64,000 nt of DNA from Arthrobacter sp. ISL-28 (GTDB lineage Bacteria > Actinomycetota > Actinomycetes > Actinomycetales > Micrococcaceae): assembly GCF_018613875.1 (NCBI RefSeq), contig NZ_JAGGPJ010000023.1, positions 33,441 through 97,440 on the forward strand. Reading direction: 5' to 3'. Each line of letters opens with the position of its first letter. Position 1 is the first letter of the stretch. Position numbers and translations under genes: made by a program. The notes beneath the pieces are model-generated. The model saw only the letters and a program-made list of their open reading frames with translations, searched no databases and was not told the origin of the DNA. Positions 15,346-24,792 of this stretch are shown in pieces.

Positions 15346-15984
15346 GCCTCTGACGTCCCACTCCATGGGATCGCGGCACAACCCCCCGTGGGCCGCCGCG
15401 CCTCTTGTTGAAACGTCGGTTCCTGCGCAATACATCGTGGATTCATACCGACACTAGAGAACGCAAGCTTCCCGACGTTCAGGAACACACAATCTGAGCC
15501 GCCGCGCAGGGACCTTTTCACACTGGGGCGGCCGTTGGCAGCAGTTCCGCAGCAGCCAGATCCAGAACGCCCGCTACCTAATGCACGCTGGCGAGACGTG
15601 TAAGCAGGACTAACCGTTTGGTGTTAGGAATTTTCGCTTTTTTCTACCTTTTTGCCCTTATACGGTTGCTTCACCCAGTCGGCGGGGTCGCCTGCTGATT
15701 GGGCCTTCCCTTTAGGAGCAACTCATTGACTCTCACCGAAACCCTGCCCGTCCGAGCAGCCACCCTGGTCGTCCCCATCCACGAGCCGTGCGTCCCGAGG
15801 ACGGGCACCCTTCTCATCCATGGGCATGAACAGCCCTGCTGGCAACGTCGTTGACGGTGCGGCATGGACGCTTCCCCAGGCCACCGTGGCCCTTTGAAGC
15901 TGCCGAACGCATCCCTTTCCTTAGGCAACAAGTCTTGTTCAACCAGAGCGAGCGAAAGATTCATAAAGCACAGGAGCTTTCACC
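15346..15984. other. 639-base intergenic region
   Basis: It separates the broken ABC genes from the permease at 15985. It holds an AT-richer stretch near 15610-15670, likely promoter DNA, and a 42-codon frame at 15726 (listed separately). No tRNA, riboswitch or repeat could be recognised by eye. Confidence 0.45.
15726..15854 (+). CDS. Possible small ORF or 5' gene fragment
   Basis: A TTG at 15726 lies 8 nt after TAGGAG and begins LTLTETLPVRAATLVVPIHE, ending at 15854 after 42 codons. The start looks like that of a normal gene, but no protein family is recognisable and the frame closes early. It could be the truncated 5' end of a lost gene. Low confidence. Confidence 0.25.
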   Translation: MTLTETLPVRAATLVVPIHEPCVPRTGTLLIHGHEQPCWQRR

Positions 15985-17487
15985 ATGACCAGGGAACAAT
16001 ACGCTGAATCAACACCCTCAGAAATCACGCAGGACGACCGTCCCGTTTCCCCCGACGCCGCAGGCGGGACAGGTGTCCATAACCAGGCTCACGGCAAGAA
16101 GCTTCGGAGCCGTCACGTCACGATGATCACCCTCGGCGGGATCATCGGCGCAAGCCTTTTCGTTGGCTCGGCCAACATCGTCCGCAGCACCGGACCCGCA
16201 GCTACTCTTTCTTATGCCATCGGCGGACTGTTTGTCTTCCTGGCAATGCGCATGCTCGGGGAGATGGCAGCGGCTAGGCCCGCGGTTGGTTCCTTCATGG
16301 AGTACGCCCGAGTGGGCCTTGGCGACTGGGCTGCATATCTCGTCGGCTGGCTGTACTGGTACTTCTGGGTAGGCGTCATAGCCTATGAAGCCGTCGTAGG
16401 GGGCGGGATTCTTCACGGCTGGTTTCCCGCGCTGCCGGCCTGGGCTGGTTCGCTTGCTCTGCTCGCGGTCTTCGTGTGCACCAACCTCATCTCCCTTCGA
16501 ACGTTCGGGGAAACGGAGTTCTGGCTCGCAAGCATCAAAGTGATCGCGATCGTCGTGTTCCTCGCTGCTGGCGTGCTGTTCGCGCTTGGGCTCTGGCCGA
16601 ACGCCACATTCTCGGTATCGAATCTCTGGGTGCACGACGGATTCATGCCGAATGGATTAGGCGTGGTGCTCTCCAGCATTGCGCTGGTCCTGTTCTCGTA
16701 CTTTGGCACGGAGATCGCTGTCATGGCGGCAGCAGAGTCGGAGAACCCGGGCAAGGGAATCCGGCAGGCCGCGAACACGGTTATCTGGCGCGTCATGCTC
16801 TTCTACGTCGGGGCGATTCTCGTCATCGTCACGATCGTCCCGTGGAATCAGCTCCCCGAACCTTCCGTCATTGCCCCGTTCACGTACGTGTTCTCGCTGT
16901 TCGGTGTACCCGGCGCCGAGATCCTCATGGGCCTCGTCATCTTCACCGCAGTGATCTCAGTACTCAACTCGGGTACATACTCCGCATCACGCATGTTCGC
17001 CGCCCTCGCTGAACAGGGGCTTGCGCCTGCGGTCGTTGCGAAGCGCACCAAGCGCGGCGTCCCGGCTCTCGCTGTGACTGCATCGACCATTGGCGGCCTC
17101 ATCGCAACGCTCGTGAACTTCATCGCGCCGAGTTCGGGCATTTACGACTTCATCATGAATTCAACTGGCCTGGTAGCCCTGTTCGTGTACGTATTTATCG
17201 CAGTCACCCAGTGGCGCCTGAGAATCAAAATGACCGCTGAGGAGCGCGCGAACCTCAAGCTCAAAGTGTGGCTGTTCCCGTGGCTCAACATCATCCTGAT
17301 TGTTTGTGCCATCGGCATCGTAGCGATCATGATGCTCTCCGAGAGCGGCCGCACCCAGGTGTGGACGAGCTTTGTCGCGGCCGGCGCCCTGGTATTGTTC
17401 TGGCCGATCGTTCGAAAGAGGATCGCGCTTCAGAAAGAGAAAGAAGCTGTAGTCCGAACGTCCGCCCTTGCCGAGACCCATCGGTAG
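15985..17487 (+). CDS. gabP: APC-family amino acid permease, GABA-permease-like
   Basis: 500 residues with a hydrophilic N-terminus of about 45 residues and some 12 membrane helices. The family signatures are clear: LRSRHVTMITLGGIIGASLFVG in helix 1, PAVGSFMEYARVGLGDWAAYLVGWLYW, LFSYFGTEIAVMAAAESENP, and SGTYSASRMFAALAEQG. AGGAG lies 8 nt before the ATG. These permeases import amino acids or GABA with protons. It is convergent with the gabD/gabT genes next door, which supports GABA or a related omega-amino acid as the substrate. Substrate by context only. Confidence 0.85.
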   Translation: MTREQYAESTPSEITQDDRPVSPDAAGGTGVHNQAHGKKLRSRHVTMITLGGIIGASLFVGSANIVRSTGPAATLSYAIGGLFVFLAMRMLGEMAAARPAVGSFMEYARVGLGDWAAYLVGWLYWYFWVGVIAYEAVVGGGILHGWFPALPAWAGSLALLAVFVCTNLISLRTFGETEFWLASIKVIAIVVFLAAGVLFALGLWPNATFSVSNLWVHDGFMPNGLGVVLSSIALVLFSYFGTEIAVMAAAESENPGKGIRQAANTVIWRVMLFYVGAILVIVTIVPWNQLPEPSVIAPFTYVFSLFGVPGAEILMGLVIFTAVISVLNSGTYSASRMFAALAEQGLAPAVVAKRTKRGVPALAVTASTIGGLIATLVNFIAPSSGIYDFIMNSTGLVALFVYVFIAVTQWRLRIKMTAEERANLKLKVWLFPWLNIILIVCAIGIVAIMMLSESGRTQVWTSFVAAGALVLFWPIVRKRIALQKEKEAVVRTSALAETHR

Positions 17488-17518
17488 GAATCGCGACGAG
17501 CCGGTAGTAGATCAGGCT

Positions 17519-17548
17519 GTGGCCGTGATCCCTCGGGATCGCGGCCAC
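17519..17548 (+). terminator. Terminator after the permease gene
   Basis: A stem of about 13 bp (GTGGCCGTGATCC with GGATCGCGGCCAC, one G-T pair) with a tiny loop is followed by AACTTTTG, 31 nt after the permease stop. It fits a Rho-independent terminator. Confidence 0.75.
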
Positions 17549-17818
17549 AACTTTTGCATCAAGGTGAAACTGGTCAGTGTATTGGGCGATCACGACGGCG
17601 GCGCCGGACTTCCGCTGCTACGGCGCTGGGTGAGGTGGCTGTGCTGGCCGATGCCGGCGTCGGACTTTCCCCTCTATGTATCTCCCTGAGGTTACGGGCC
17701 CCAGTAGTGCATCAGGTACTTCCCTGTTGAAGCCGACCATCAATAGTGTCCAACGCATTGAGACCGGAGCCACTAGCGGCGCCGGTCTCAACGAAGACGG
17801 TGTGAATAAGAGTGAGTA

Positions 17819-19306
17819 CTAGGCAGTGGCGCGTCGGGCCACGTTGTAGAAGCGGATGTTTTCGTATTCTTCGAGGCCCTCGGCGCTTCCTTCGCGTCCA
17901 AGGCCTGACTGCTTGACGCCTCCGAACGGGGCGGCAGCATTGGACGGTACGCCTTGGTTGATGCCTACGATGCCTGTCTGCAGACGATCGGCCACATTGA
18001 GTGCGCGGTCGAGGTTTTCAGTGAAGACATAGCCTGCGAGGCCGAATTCCGTCGCGTTGGCCCGGTTGATTACTTCGGTCTCTGAGCTGAAACGCTGGAT
18101 CGCGGCAATAGGACCGAAAATCTCCGATTGGGCAACGTCGGAGTCTTCCGTGACCCGGTCGAGCACGGTCGGGGCAAAGAAGTTGCCGGGCGAGTCGTAC
18201 CCATGGCCGCCGGTGAGCAGTGTCGCCCCCAGGGCCACGGCGTTCTCGGTGTACGCCTGCATTTGTGAGACGGCACGATCGTCGATCAGTGCACCGAGTC
18301 CGGTCTGCTTTCCGAGGCCGCTTCCGACGCTTATCTGGGCGAAGCGTTCGGTGAGTGCGGCGACGAAGTCATCTGCTATCCCGTCCTGGACGTAGATGCG
18401 GTTGGCCCCGATGCAGGACTGTCCGCCATTACGCAGCTTCGCTGCAAATGTTCCGTCCACTGCCCGCTGAAGATCGGCGTCGTTGAAGACAATAAGCGGC
18501 GCGTTGCCGCCGAGCTCCATCGAGCTGCGGAGCACATTCTGGGAGGCAAGCTTCAGGAGCTGACGGCCCACCGGCGTCGACCCGGTGAATGAAACCTTCC
18601 GGACCCGTGGGTCAAGCAGGACAGCTTCGCTGAAGGCACCCGACTTTGATGTGGTGATCACCTGGATCAGATCTTCAGGCACTCCTGCCTCGATGGCGAG
18701 CTGTACAGCAAAGTACGTCGTCAGGGGAGTAAGGGTCGCAGGCTTGATGACCACGGGGCATCCTGCTGCCAGCGCCGGTGCAATCTTTCGGGTTGCCATA
18801 GCCAGGGGGAAGTTCCACGGCGTAATCAGCACCGCCAAGCCCACGGGGGAGCGCCGCGTCAGAAGGCTTGCACCTCCGTCCGGCGTTTCCCGGAAGTTCC
18901 CTGCAGGGCGCACTGCCTCCTCGGCGTACCAGCGGACGAAGTCGGTACCGTACTTGACCTCGCCGCGGGCCTCCGCAAGCGGCTTGCCCATTTCGCGCGA
19001 AATCAGGTGTGCGAGATCTTCAGTGTGCGCAACGAGCTTGTCGTACCACGCGTGCAGCACATCGGCGCGCCGACGAAGGGTGCTGGTGGCCCAGGCAGCT
19101 CCTGCCGCGTCGGCCTTCCCAACAGCCTCCAGTGCAGCCTCAACATCAGCGTCGGGGACATGGGCTATGGTTTCGGCTGTGGCAGGGTCCTGGACTGCGA
19201 TGCCATCGCTGGGAAGGTTGATGGACTGGATGACGGCGTCCGCGTGCCGCAAGCTGTCCGGGTCCGCCGCAATCAGGGGCGTGGCGACGTTGGTTGTAAG
19301 GCTCAT
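17819..19306 (-). CDS. gabD: NAD(P)-dependent succinate-semialdehyde dehydrogenase
   Basis: 495 residues of the aldehyde dehydrogenase superfamily: ITPWNFPLAMATRKIAPALAAG, VSFTGSTPVGRQLL, the general-base Glu in MELGGNAPLIVF, and the catalytic Cys in GGQSCIGANR, with EEIFGP-type closing elements (QSEIFGPIAAI, FGGVKQSGLGREG). The length and the GQSC variant suit GabD-type enzymes, which oxidise succinate semialdehyde to succinate. The start overlaps the stop of the aminotransferase by 4 nt (19303-19306), so the two are translationally coupled in the order gabT-gabD. A tail is normal and no lesions are seen. Confidence 0.9.
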   Translation of the reverse strand: MSLTTNVATPLIAADPDSLRHADAVIQSINLPSDGIAVQDPATAETIAHVPDADVEAALEAVGKADAAGAAWATSTLRRRADVLHAWYDKLVAHTEDLAHLISREMGKPLAEARGEVKYGTDFVRWYAEEAVRPAGNFRETPDGGASLLTRRSPVGLAVLITPWNFPLAMATRKIAPALAAGCPVVIKPATLTPLTTYFAVQLAIEAGVPEDLIQVITTSKSGAFSEAVLLDPRVRKVSFTGSTPVGRQLLKLASQNVLRSSMELGGNAPLIVFNDADLQRAVDGTFAAKLRNGGQSCIGANRIYVQDGIADDFVAALTERFAQISVGSGLGKQTGLGALIDDRAVSQMQAYTENAVALGATLLTGGHGYDSPGNFFAPTVLDRVTEDSDVAQSEIFGPIAAIQRFSSETEVINRANATEFGLAGYVFTENLDRALNVADRLQTGIVGINQGVPSNAAAPFGGVKQSGLGREGSAEGLEEYENIRFYNVARRATA

Positions 19307-20604
19307 CGGTTCTCTCTTTCGGTGATGGCTTGCTCTATGGCGGTGACAAATAGGGTGAGTTCCTGGTCGCTGATGATGAACGGCGGGCTGACCTGGATGG
19401 TGTTGCCGCGCAGGGCCCGGGCGATATATCCCAGCTCGATCAGATCGTCGCAGACTTGTTCGGCCTTCAGGTGGTCGGCGAGGGAGATCCCCCCGAGCAG
19501 TCCAGCCACGCGCGCATCGGTTACTGCCGCCTGTCGCTGGGCCAGCTTGTCAAATTCTGTCCGCAGCACTATTTCGAGTTCCTTGACGCGGGGAACCAGC
19601 TGGTCGCGCTCAAGAATTTCCAGATGGCGCAGGGCCACTGCAGCGGCGGTTGCGTGCCCGGCATAAGTCGCCCCATGACGGAAGACGGGTGTAACCGCTG
19701 AGTCAACGTAGAACGGTTCCCACACCCGTGGGCTCACCAGGACTCCCCCAAGGGGTGCATAACCGGACGTGACTCCCTTGGCAAAGACCACCAGATCAGG
19801 TTCGATGCCGTAGCGTTCGGCTGCGAACATCGTCCCGAGGCGGCCGAAGCCTGTAATCACCTCGTCGAGGAGCAAGAGGATGTCGTTCTCGCGGCAGATC
19901 CTTTGAATGGCTTCAAGGTAGCCGGGTGCAGGCGGATTCACGCCCCCTGTGCCTTGGACAGGCTCCGTGACAATGGCCGCAATGTTCTCTGGCCCCACGT
20001 CTGCGACGACGGCCGCAACATGCTGCGGGTCATTGAAGGAAACCCGGGCCGTTTCGGGCACCAGGGAATCGGTGCCGTAGCCTTCGCGGTTAAAGTCAAG
20101 GCCGGCGATACTCGTGCCGTAGGCGTGGAGGCCATGGTAGGCGAACTCGCGGCTGAGGATAACCTTTTTGCCGGCGCGGCCTTCACGCTGCCAGTGGCGG
20201 CGGGCCAGCTTGCATGCGACCTCGACGGCATCGGAACCGCCTGAGTTCAGAATCACCTTCGAACGGTCAATGGGCGAGATTTCGGCCAGCCGCTCACCGA
20301 GGGCAAGGGCTTTATCGTTCGTGAAGCGGCCGAAGATGTGATAGGTCTCAAGCCGCTTCATCTGAGCGAAGGCGGCTTCAGCCAGCTCCGGATTCGAATG
20401 GCCAATATTGGCGTGCCATAAGCCAGCCGTGCCATCAAACAGGCGACGGCCATCGTTCGTGAAAACGTAGGATCCAACACCCCCGTCGATGACGAGCTGC
20501 CGGCCGACCACTGTCGGTGTGTGCGCCTGGGCAGGCCAAAGGGCCGGCCCGTCCAGCAGCCTGAAACACGAGCCGCTCGGAGATGAAATGTCGTTGAGGG
20601 ACAT
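19303..20604 (-). CDS. gabT: Class III omega-aminotransferase, GABA transaminase-like
   Basis: 433 residues from the ATG at 20604 (GGAAGGGAG is better spaced for it than for the ATG at 20610). It shows the fold-type I PLP class III pattern: YVFTNDGRRLFDGTAGLWHANIGH, NSGGSDAVEVACKLAR, EPVQGTGGVNPP, LLLDEVITGFGRLG, and the PLP Lys in VVFAKGVTSGYAPLGG. It transfers the terminal amino group of GABA or a similar omega-amino acid to a keto acid, giving the semialdehyde for GabD. Preference between GABA, beta-alanine and polyamine-derived amines cannot be told from sequence. A TTACATGTAA palindrome lies upstream at 20731-20740. Confidence 0.87.
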   Translation of the reverse strand: MSLNDISSPSGSCFRLLDGPALWPAQAHTPTVVGRQLVIDGGVGSYVFTNDGRRLFDGTAGLWHANIGHSNPELAEAAFAQMKRLETYHIFGRFTNDKALALGERLAEISPIDRSKVILNSGGSDAVEVACKLARRHWQREGRAGKKVILSREFAYHGLHAYGTSIAGLDFNREGYGTDSLVPETARVSFNDPQHVAAVVADVGPENIAAIVTEPVQGTGGVNPPAPGYLEAIQRICRENDILLLLDEVITGFGRLGTMFAAERYGIEPDLVVFAKGVTSGYAPLGGVLVSPRVWEPFYVDSAVTPVFRHGATYAGHATAAAVALRHLEILERDQLVPRVKELEIVLRTEFDKLAQRQAAVTDARVAGLLGGISLADHLKAEQVCDDLIELGYIARALRGNTIQVSPPFIISDQELTLFVTAIEQAITERENR

Positions 20605-20730
20605 GTGCATTCGCTCCCTTCCAGGCGCAGTCAGGGTTGGCAGGAACTACCGCATAAAGGCAAGGGATTTCCGGCGTAGAAGCAAATGTAGCTAAGCCAG
20701 CCTGTAAAGAAAAGCGAATGTTTTTGACAC

Positions 20731-20740
20731 TTACATGTAA
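20731..20740. promoter_or_regulatory. Palindrome TTACATGTAA upstream of gabT
   Basis: A perfect 10-bp palindrome, followed by a further half-site-like GGTAACTTAC (20742-20751), lies between the LysR gene and gabT. It could be a binding site for the adjacent LysR protein, though the T-N11-A LysR box form is not clear. Low to moderate confidence. Confidence 0.35.
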
Positions 20741-20747
20741 CGGTAAC

Positions 20748-21644
20748 TTACAGTTTTGAATTGAGCTGGAATGCCTGGGCAATTGCTTCCCGCACGGCCA
20801 CCAGTGCCGCGCTGTGTTCCGACCCCGACCTCACCAGATACTGAATGCTTCGCCGCTGGTCTGAGGGCAGCCAAGGACTCGGCACCACATCACTGCCCGC
20901 CTCGCGCACCACCATGTCCGGCAGAAATGCTGCGGCCAGCCCTTGTTCGACCATCCTGAGGTGAAAAAGGAGGTCCGAGGAGACATGGGCGACGACGGGC
21001 TCAAAGCCCCGCTCCCGACATACTCGTAAGGCCCACTGCGAGGACGCCGAGCCAAGGGGTTCTACGACCCAGCGCGCGCTGCGGACCTGGTCAAAGTCCT
21101 CAAAGATCACGCCATGCGGGAGATAGCCCCGGATGGGGTCCTGACCGATCACGGTGGTATGGATGCCGCCATGTGGAGCCCCTTGCGTCCCGGGAAACGC
21201 GTCGGTTACGACAGCATCAACCTGCCGCGACATGAGCTGCATCACGGCGATTTCCGGTTCCTCGCGACGCAGACGCACGTCCAGGCCGGGAAAGTTTCGA
21301 GCCAACTCAGCCAGAGCGGTTGGCATAACGCTGCGGCTGATGGTTGCGAAGGCAGCGACAGTAACTACGCCCTGGACCCGCTGGTGCGAGGTCGCCAAAT
21401 CAGATTCCGCACGCTCAATGGCGGCCAGGATCGCTTCTGTATTCCGCACCAGCTCCTCACCGGCCGGAGTGAGCTTGACGTTGCGACCGGCTTTCTCCAG
21501 CAGGACCACACCGGTTTCCTTCTCCAGGACCCCCAGCTGCTGGGAAATGGCGGAATGGCTATACGCGAGTTCGCGTGCTGCGGCGCTCATGCTGCCGTGC
21601 AACTTGACTTCCCTCAGCAGCGTGAGGCGGTGAACATCTAGCAT
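20748..21644 (-). CDS. LysR-family transcriptional regulator
   Basis: 298 residues from the ATG at 21644 (CAGGAAG upstream; an in-frame start at 21692 is possible but adds a non-family tail). The N-terminal winged helix is typical (LTLLREVKLHGSMSAAARELAYSHSAISQQLGVLEKE) and is followed by a periplasmic-binding-like effector domain beginning near GVVTVAAFATISR. It is transcribed in the same direction as gabT-gabD, directly upstream, and is the probable regulator of that pair, with the effector likely an amino acid or semialdehyde. Confidence 0.88.
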   Translation of the reverse strand: MLDVHRLTLLREVKLHGSMSAAARELAYSHSAISQQLGVLEKETGVVLLEKAGRNVKLTPAGEELVRNTEAILAAIERAESDLATSHQRVQGVVTVAAFATISRSVMPTALAELARNFPGLDVRLRREEPEIAVMQLMSRQVDAVVTDAFPGTQGAPHGGIHTTVIGQDPIRGYLPHGVIFEDFDQVRSARWVVEPLGSASSQWALRVCRERGFEPVVAHVSSDLLFHLRMVEQGLAAAFLPDMVVREAGSDVVPSPWLPSDQRRSIQYLVRSGSEHSAALVAVREAIAQAFQLNSKL

Positions 21645-21833
21645 TGTGCTTGCTTCCTGGCTATCTGCTGTCGAATGCGCTGAGGTATGCATGGCCAGGT
21701 GGGCCTGCGTGGATTTTTCCCCGAGCCATCCAATCAGCTGTTCGAAATCGACCCGACGCTGTCTATCGTATTCCGCAGCGGAAAGCCGCGTCGTCGTCGG
21801 ACTTTGTCGTCAATCGCCTGTTGACCCGCCTCT

Positions 21834-22436
21834 TCAGCGGGGCATCAGCAGGCTGATCTGGGTCCGGATGTCCTGCACGATCGTCTCGATGCTCAAGGCG
21901 GCGTTCAGACTCACTGCCATGCTGAGGAACATCACGGCAGTGACGATGTGTGCCGTCGTTGCGGCATCATCTGCGCTGACCAGTCCATCCCTGCCCAGAA
22001 CTGCAGCGATGGCCTCCTCGGTCTGCGCGACGATGGAGAGGGCCTCACTGTGGTGGGGCTCCGTCGGATCGCCGAAGACCATCTCCCGCAGGTAGGTGCG
22101 CCCGTTGTCGACCTGGATCCGGTTGCATTCCACGATCGGCCGCACAATGGACATCACTGCATCCAGCACATCCGGGACGCTTTCAGCGTCAGCACGACCC
22201 CGCTCAAGAGCTTCGGCGTAATGGGTGTTCTGCACGAGCAGGAGCAGTTCTCCCTTGGTTTTGGCGTAGAGGAACAGGGTTCCGGTGCCGATGTCAGCCT
22301 TGTCGGCGATCTGCTGCGTCGTGACATCCTCGACTCCGTGTTCAGCAAACAGTTCGCTGGCTGCGGCAGTGATGCGGTCGAGCTTCTGCTGCTTGTTCCG
22401 CTCGCGCCGTCCGAGCGGTTGGGAAGCGACGGACAT
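21834..22436 (-). CDS. TetR-family transcriptional regulator
   Basis: 200 residues. The HTH is clear: RITAAASELFAEHGVEDVTTQQIADKADIGTGTLFLYAKTKGELL; the remaining helices form the ligand domain. The ATG at 22436 is followed upstream by GGGAGGAACCGTC, a good ribosome site. An inverted repeat AACTGA-N6-TCAGTT at 22456-22473 lies in its own promoter. It probably regulates the alpha/beta hydrolase and oxidoreductase genes that follow on the same strand. Confidence 0.87.
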   Translation of the reverse strand: MSVASQPLGRRERNKQQKLDRITAAASELFAEHGVEDVTTQQIADKADIGTGTLFLYAKTKGELLLLVQNTHYAEALERGRADAESVPDVLDAVMSIVRPIVECNRIQVDNGRTYLREMVFGDPTEPHHSEALSIVAQTEEAIAAVLGRDGLVSADDAATTAHIVTAVMFLSMAVSLNAALSIETIVQDIRTQISLLMPR

Positions 22437-22455
22437 GACGGTTCCTCCCGGAATA

Positions 22456-22473
22456 AACTGATTAGACTCAGTT
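22456..22473. promoter_or_regulatory. Inverted repeat in the TetR promoter
   Basis: AACTGATTAGACTCAGTT has perfect 6-bp arms around a 6-nt spacer, 20 nt upstream of the TetR start codon. Its position suits autoregulation by a TetR dimer. Confidence 0.5.
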
Positions 22474-22578
22474 ATGAGTGTATTCCCTTGACGACGCCCA
22501 GAGTCATTCGTGCGGCGTGTCTACTCTTCGGAGTGGCGGAGGACATGGTGGGGTCTTGTTGCTCGCTTCGGTAGTGGG

Positions 22579-23445
22579 TCAGCGGGCGAGGAATTCGAGG
22601 GCGGCGGGGGCGAACGTGGCGTGGTTCTGGAAGATGCCGCCATGGCCGGAGTCGGGGTAGATGACCAGCTCGGATCCCTTGACGCGACGGTGCAGGTCCT
22701 CGGAGAGGATCGATGGCACCATGCGGTCATTGTCGCCGTTGGCGATGAGGGTGGGGTGGGTGAGCTTTGACAGGTCCGACGGGGCGGATCGGCCGAACTT
22801 CTGGATGGCCTTCAGCTGGGCCTGGAACGCCTTGGTGCTGATCGGCTTGTCACGGTCGACGGTGCGTTCCTGGAGGCGCTTGATAAACGCCTTCGCGGCG
22901 GGCTTGCCGGTGGCGTTGCGGTTGAAGAACAGGAACTCCTTCGGGTCCGAGCGCGTCAGGGTCGCACGCACGATGTCCCGGTAGGTGGTGCCGACCACCT
23001 TGTCCAGGTCCTTGCCTCCGCGCGGCCCGGTACCGGTCAGCACGAGCTTTCGGACAAGGCCGGGATGCTCGAGGACCAGGTCCTGGGCGATCATGCCGCC
23101 CATCGAGAAGGAGAAGACGTCGATCTTGTCGAACCCGAGGGCCTTGATGAAGGTGTGGGCGTCGTCTGCCATGGCCTCGATGCTGTCGGGAACCTGACCC
23201 GTGGAGGCGCCGACACCGCGCTGGTCGAAGGTGATGACGTGGCGGTTCGCGGCAATGGGGTCAATGATGCGGGGGTCCCAGTTGTCCAGCGTCGCAGCGA
23301 GGTGCACGAAGAACACAACGGGGATGCCGCCCCTGGGCCCCAGTTCGCGGTATGCGTAGGTAACGCCGTCAGCAGTGATATTGCGGGCCTGTGCCTTCGC
23401 GTACGAGGTGACGACGGATTCGTTCGACGTGTCGGTATTGCCCAT
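22579..23445 (-). CDS. Alpha/beta hydrolase
   Basis: 288 residues from the ATG at 23445 (AGGAG 9 nt upstream). The fold markers are present: oxyanion region VVFFVHLAATLDNWD, VITFDQRGVGAST, nucleophile elbow FSFSMGGMIAQ, acid LIANGDNDRMVP and catalytic His in YPDSGHGGIFQNH. It resembles the haloperoxidase/esterase type without a lid insert. It is followed on the same strand by nothing closer than the TetR gene and preceded by the oxidoreductase gene, and both are probably in one TetR-controlled unit. Substrate unknown. Confidence 0.87.
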   Translation of the reverse strand: MGNTDTSNESVVTSYAKAQARNITADGVTYAYRELGPRGGIPVVFFVHLAATLDNWDPRIIDPIAANRHVITFDQRGVGASTGQVPDSIEAMADDAHTFIKALGFDKIDVFSFSMGGMIAQDLVLEHPGLVRKLVLTGTGPRGGKDLDKVVGTTYRDIVRATLTRSDPKEFLFFNRNATGKPAAKAFIKRLQERTVDRDKPISTKAFQAQLKAIQKFGRSAPSDLSKLTHPTLIANGDNDRMVPSILSEDLHRRVKGSELVIYPDSGHGGIFQNHATFAPAALEFLAR

Positions 23446-23492
23446 GACGGTTGTTCTCCTGGAGGGTTGGGGGATGAGTGGCCGACGGCGGG

Positions 23493-24490
23493 TCATTGGG
23501 TGAGGGTGACCACGGCTTTGCCGCGGATGCCGCCCGTCGCAAGGGACTGCAGCGCCTGTGGGGTCTGGGCGAAGTCGAAGACCTTACCCACGATCGGGCG
23601 CAGCACGCCGTCGTCGACCAGAGCGCTGATCTGGCTCAGCTGGTCGCCGCTGGCGCGCATGAAGAGGAACTCGTAGCTCACGCCGAGCTTCTTCGCCTGT
23701 CTGCGGATCTTGCTGCTGAGTCCGGTGATCGCCAGGCGCAGGACAGGGCTCAGGCCGGCCTTGCGTGCGAACGCCGGGTCCGGGGGCCGGAAATCCCGAT
23801 CGCTTTCCCGCCGGGCTTCAGGATGCGCAGCGACTTCTCGAGGTTCTCCCCGCCGAGGCTGTCGAGCACGAGATCGTATCCGGCGAGGAGCTGCTCGAAG
23901 TCCTGGGTGCGATAGTCGATCACGGTGTCCGCGCCGAGATCACGCACGAAGTCGGCGTTGGGACCGCTCACGGTGGTTGCAACGGTCGCGCCGAGATGCT
24001 TGGCAAGCTGAATCGCGATCGACCCGACCCCGCCAGCGCCGGCGTGAATGAGAACCCTTTGTCCCGGCTGCACGTTACCCTGCTCGACGAGGGCCTGCCA
24101 CGCCGTGAGCGCCACGAGCGGCAGCGAGCCGGCCTCCTCCATGCTGGCCGTTGCGGGCTTCAGCGCCAGGTCTCCCTCGGCGACGGCGATTCGCTCGGCG
24201 AACGTGCCGATGCGGTCTTTGTCGGGGCGGGCGTAGACCTCGTCACTGGGCTTGAACCCTTGCACCTTTGCCCCGACGCGGATGACAGTGCCGGCGACGT
24301 CGTTACCGAGGATCAGCCGCAGCTTGTAGGGAAGGATCTGCTTGAACTCACCCAGCCGGATCTTCTCGTCCAGCTGGTTGAGGCCCGCTGCTTGGACCTG
24401 CACGAGCACGTCGCGGTCGCCGACGATCGGCTCAGCGACGTCCGCTTCGCGCAACGGCTCCTTGTACTTGGTGACGACGAACGCTCGCAT
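23493..24490 (-). pseudogene. NADP-dependent quinone-oxidoreductase-like protein, frameshifted
   Basis: The medium-chain dehydrogenase starts at the ATG at 24490 (AAGGAG upstream), with MRAFVVTKYKEPLREADV, GNDVAGTVIRVG, the nucleotide-binding VLIHAGAGGVGSIAIQLAK and DLVLDSLGGENLEKSLRIL. After KAIGISGP the frame is lost. The expected continuation (PDPAFARKAGLSP through GKAVVTLTQ, stop at 23493) lies in another frame. The lesion is one base missing from a G-run on the plus strand (23782-23786). Intact, it would be about 332 residues. Such enzymes reduce quinones or enones with NADPH. Pseudogene or homopolymer sequencing error; the rest of the gene is well preserved. Confidence 0.82.
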
Positions 24491-24549
24491 GGCGTCGTGC
24501 TCCTTCTGGTAGTCATGTCCGTCTCCCGAGACGTGCCCTCTTGATAAGT

Positions 24550-24575
24550 GAGTGTAATCAATTATGACTACACTC
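24550..24575. promoter_or_regulatory. Inverted repeat upstream of the oxidoreductase gene
   Basis: GAGTGTA (24550-24556) and TACACTC (24569-24575) form 7-bp arms around 12 nt, 59 nt upstream of the oxidoreductase start. A single GAGTGTA also follows the TetR-promoter repeat at 22476-22482, so both promoters share this half-site, consistent with one TetR regulator. Confidence 0.5.
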
Positions 24576-24792
24576 AATAAAATGTCAAGGGCGGTCGCCA
24601 GGCCAGGCCGCAGGAGGAGCTTTCGGGCAGCCAAGCGGCGCTTCTGCGCAGCAGGGATCTGTGGCCGTGCGAGCGGTAGGACCGTGCATCGTTGGCCGAG
24701 CGCGTCGTAAACGACTTATTCGTCGTCGGCTTGTCCGCCCCCGTGAGACTTGAAGCAGGGCCAACGGGTGTAGCTGAGATGTATGCCTGATA

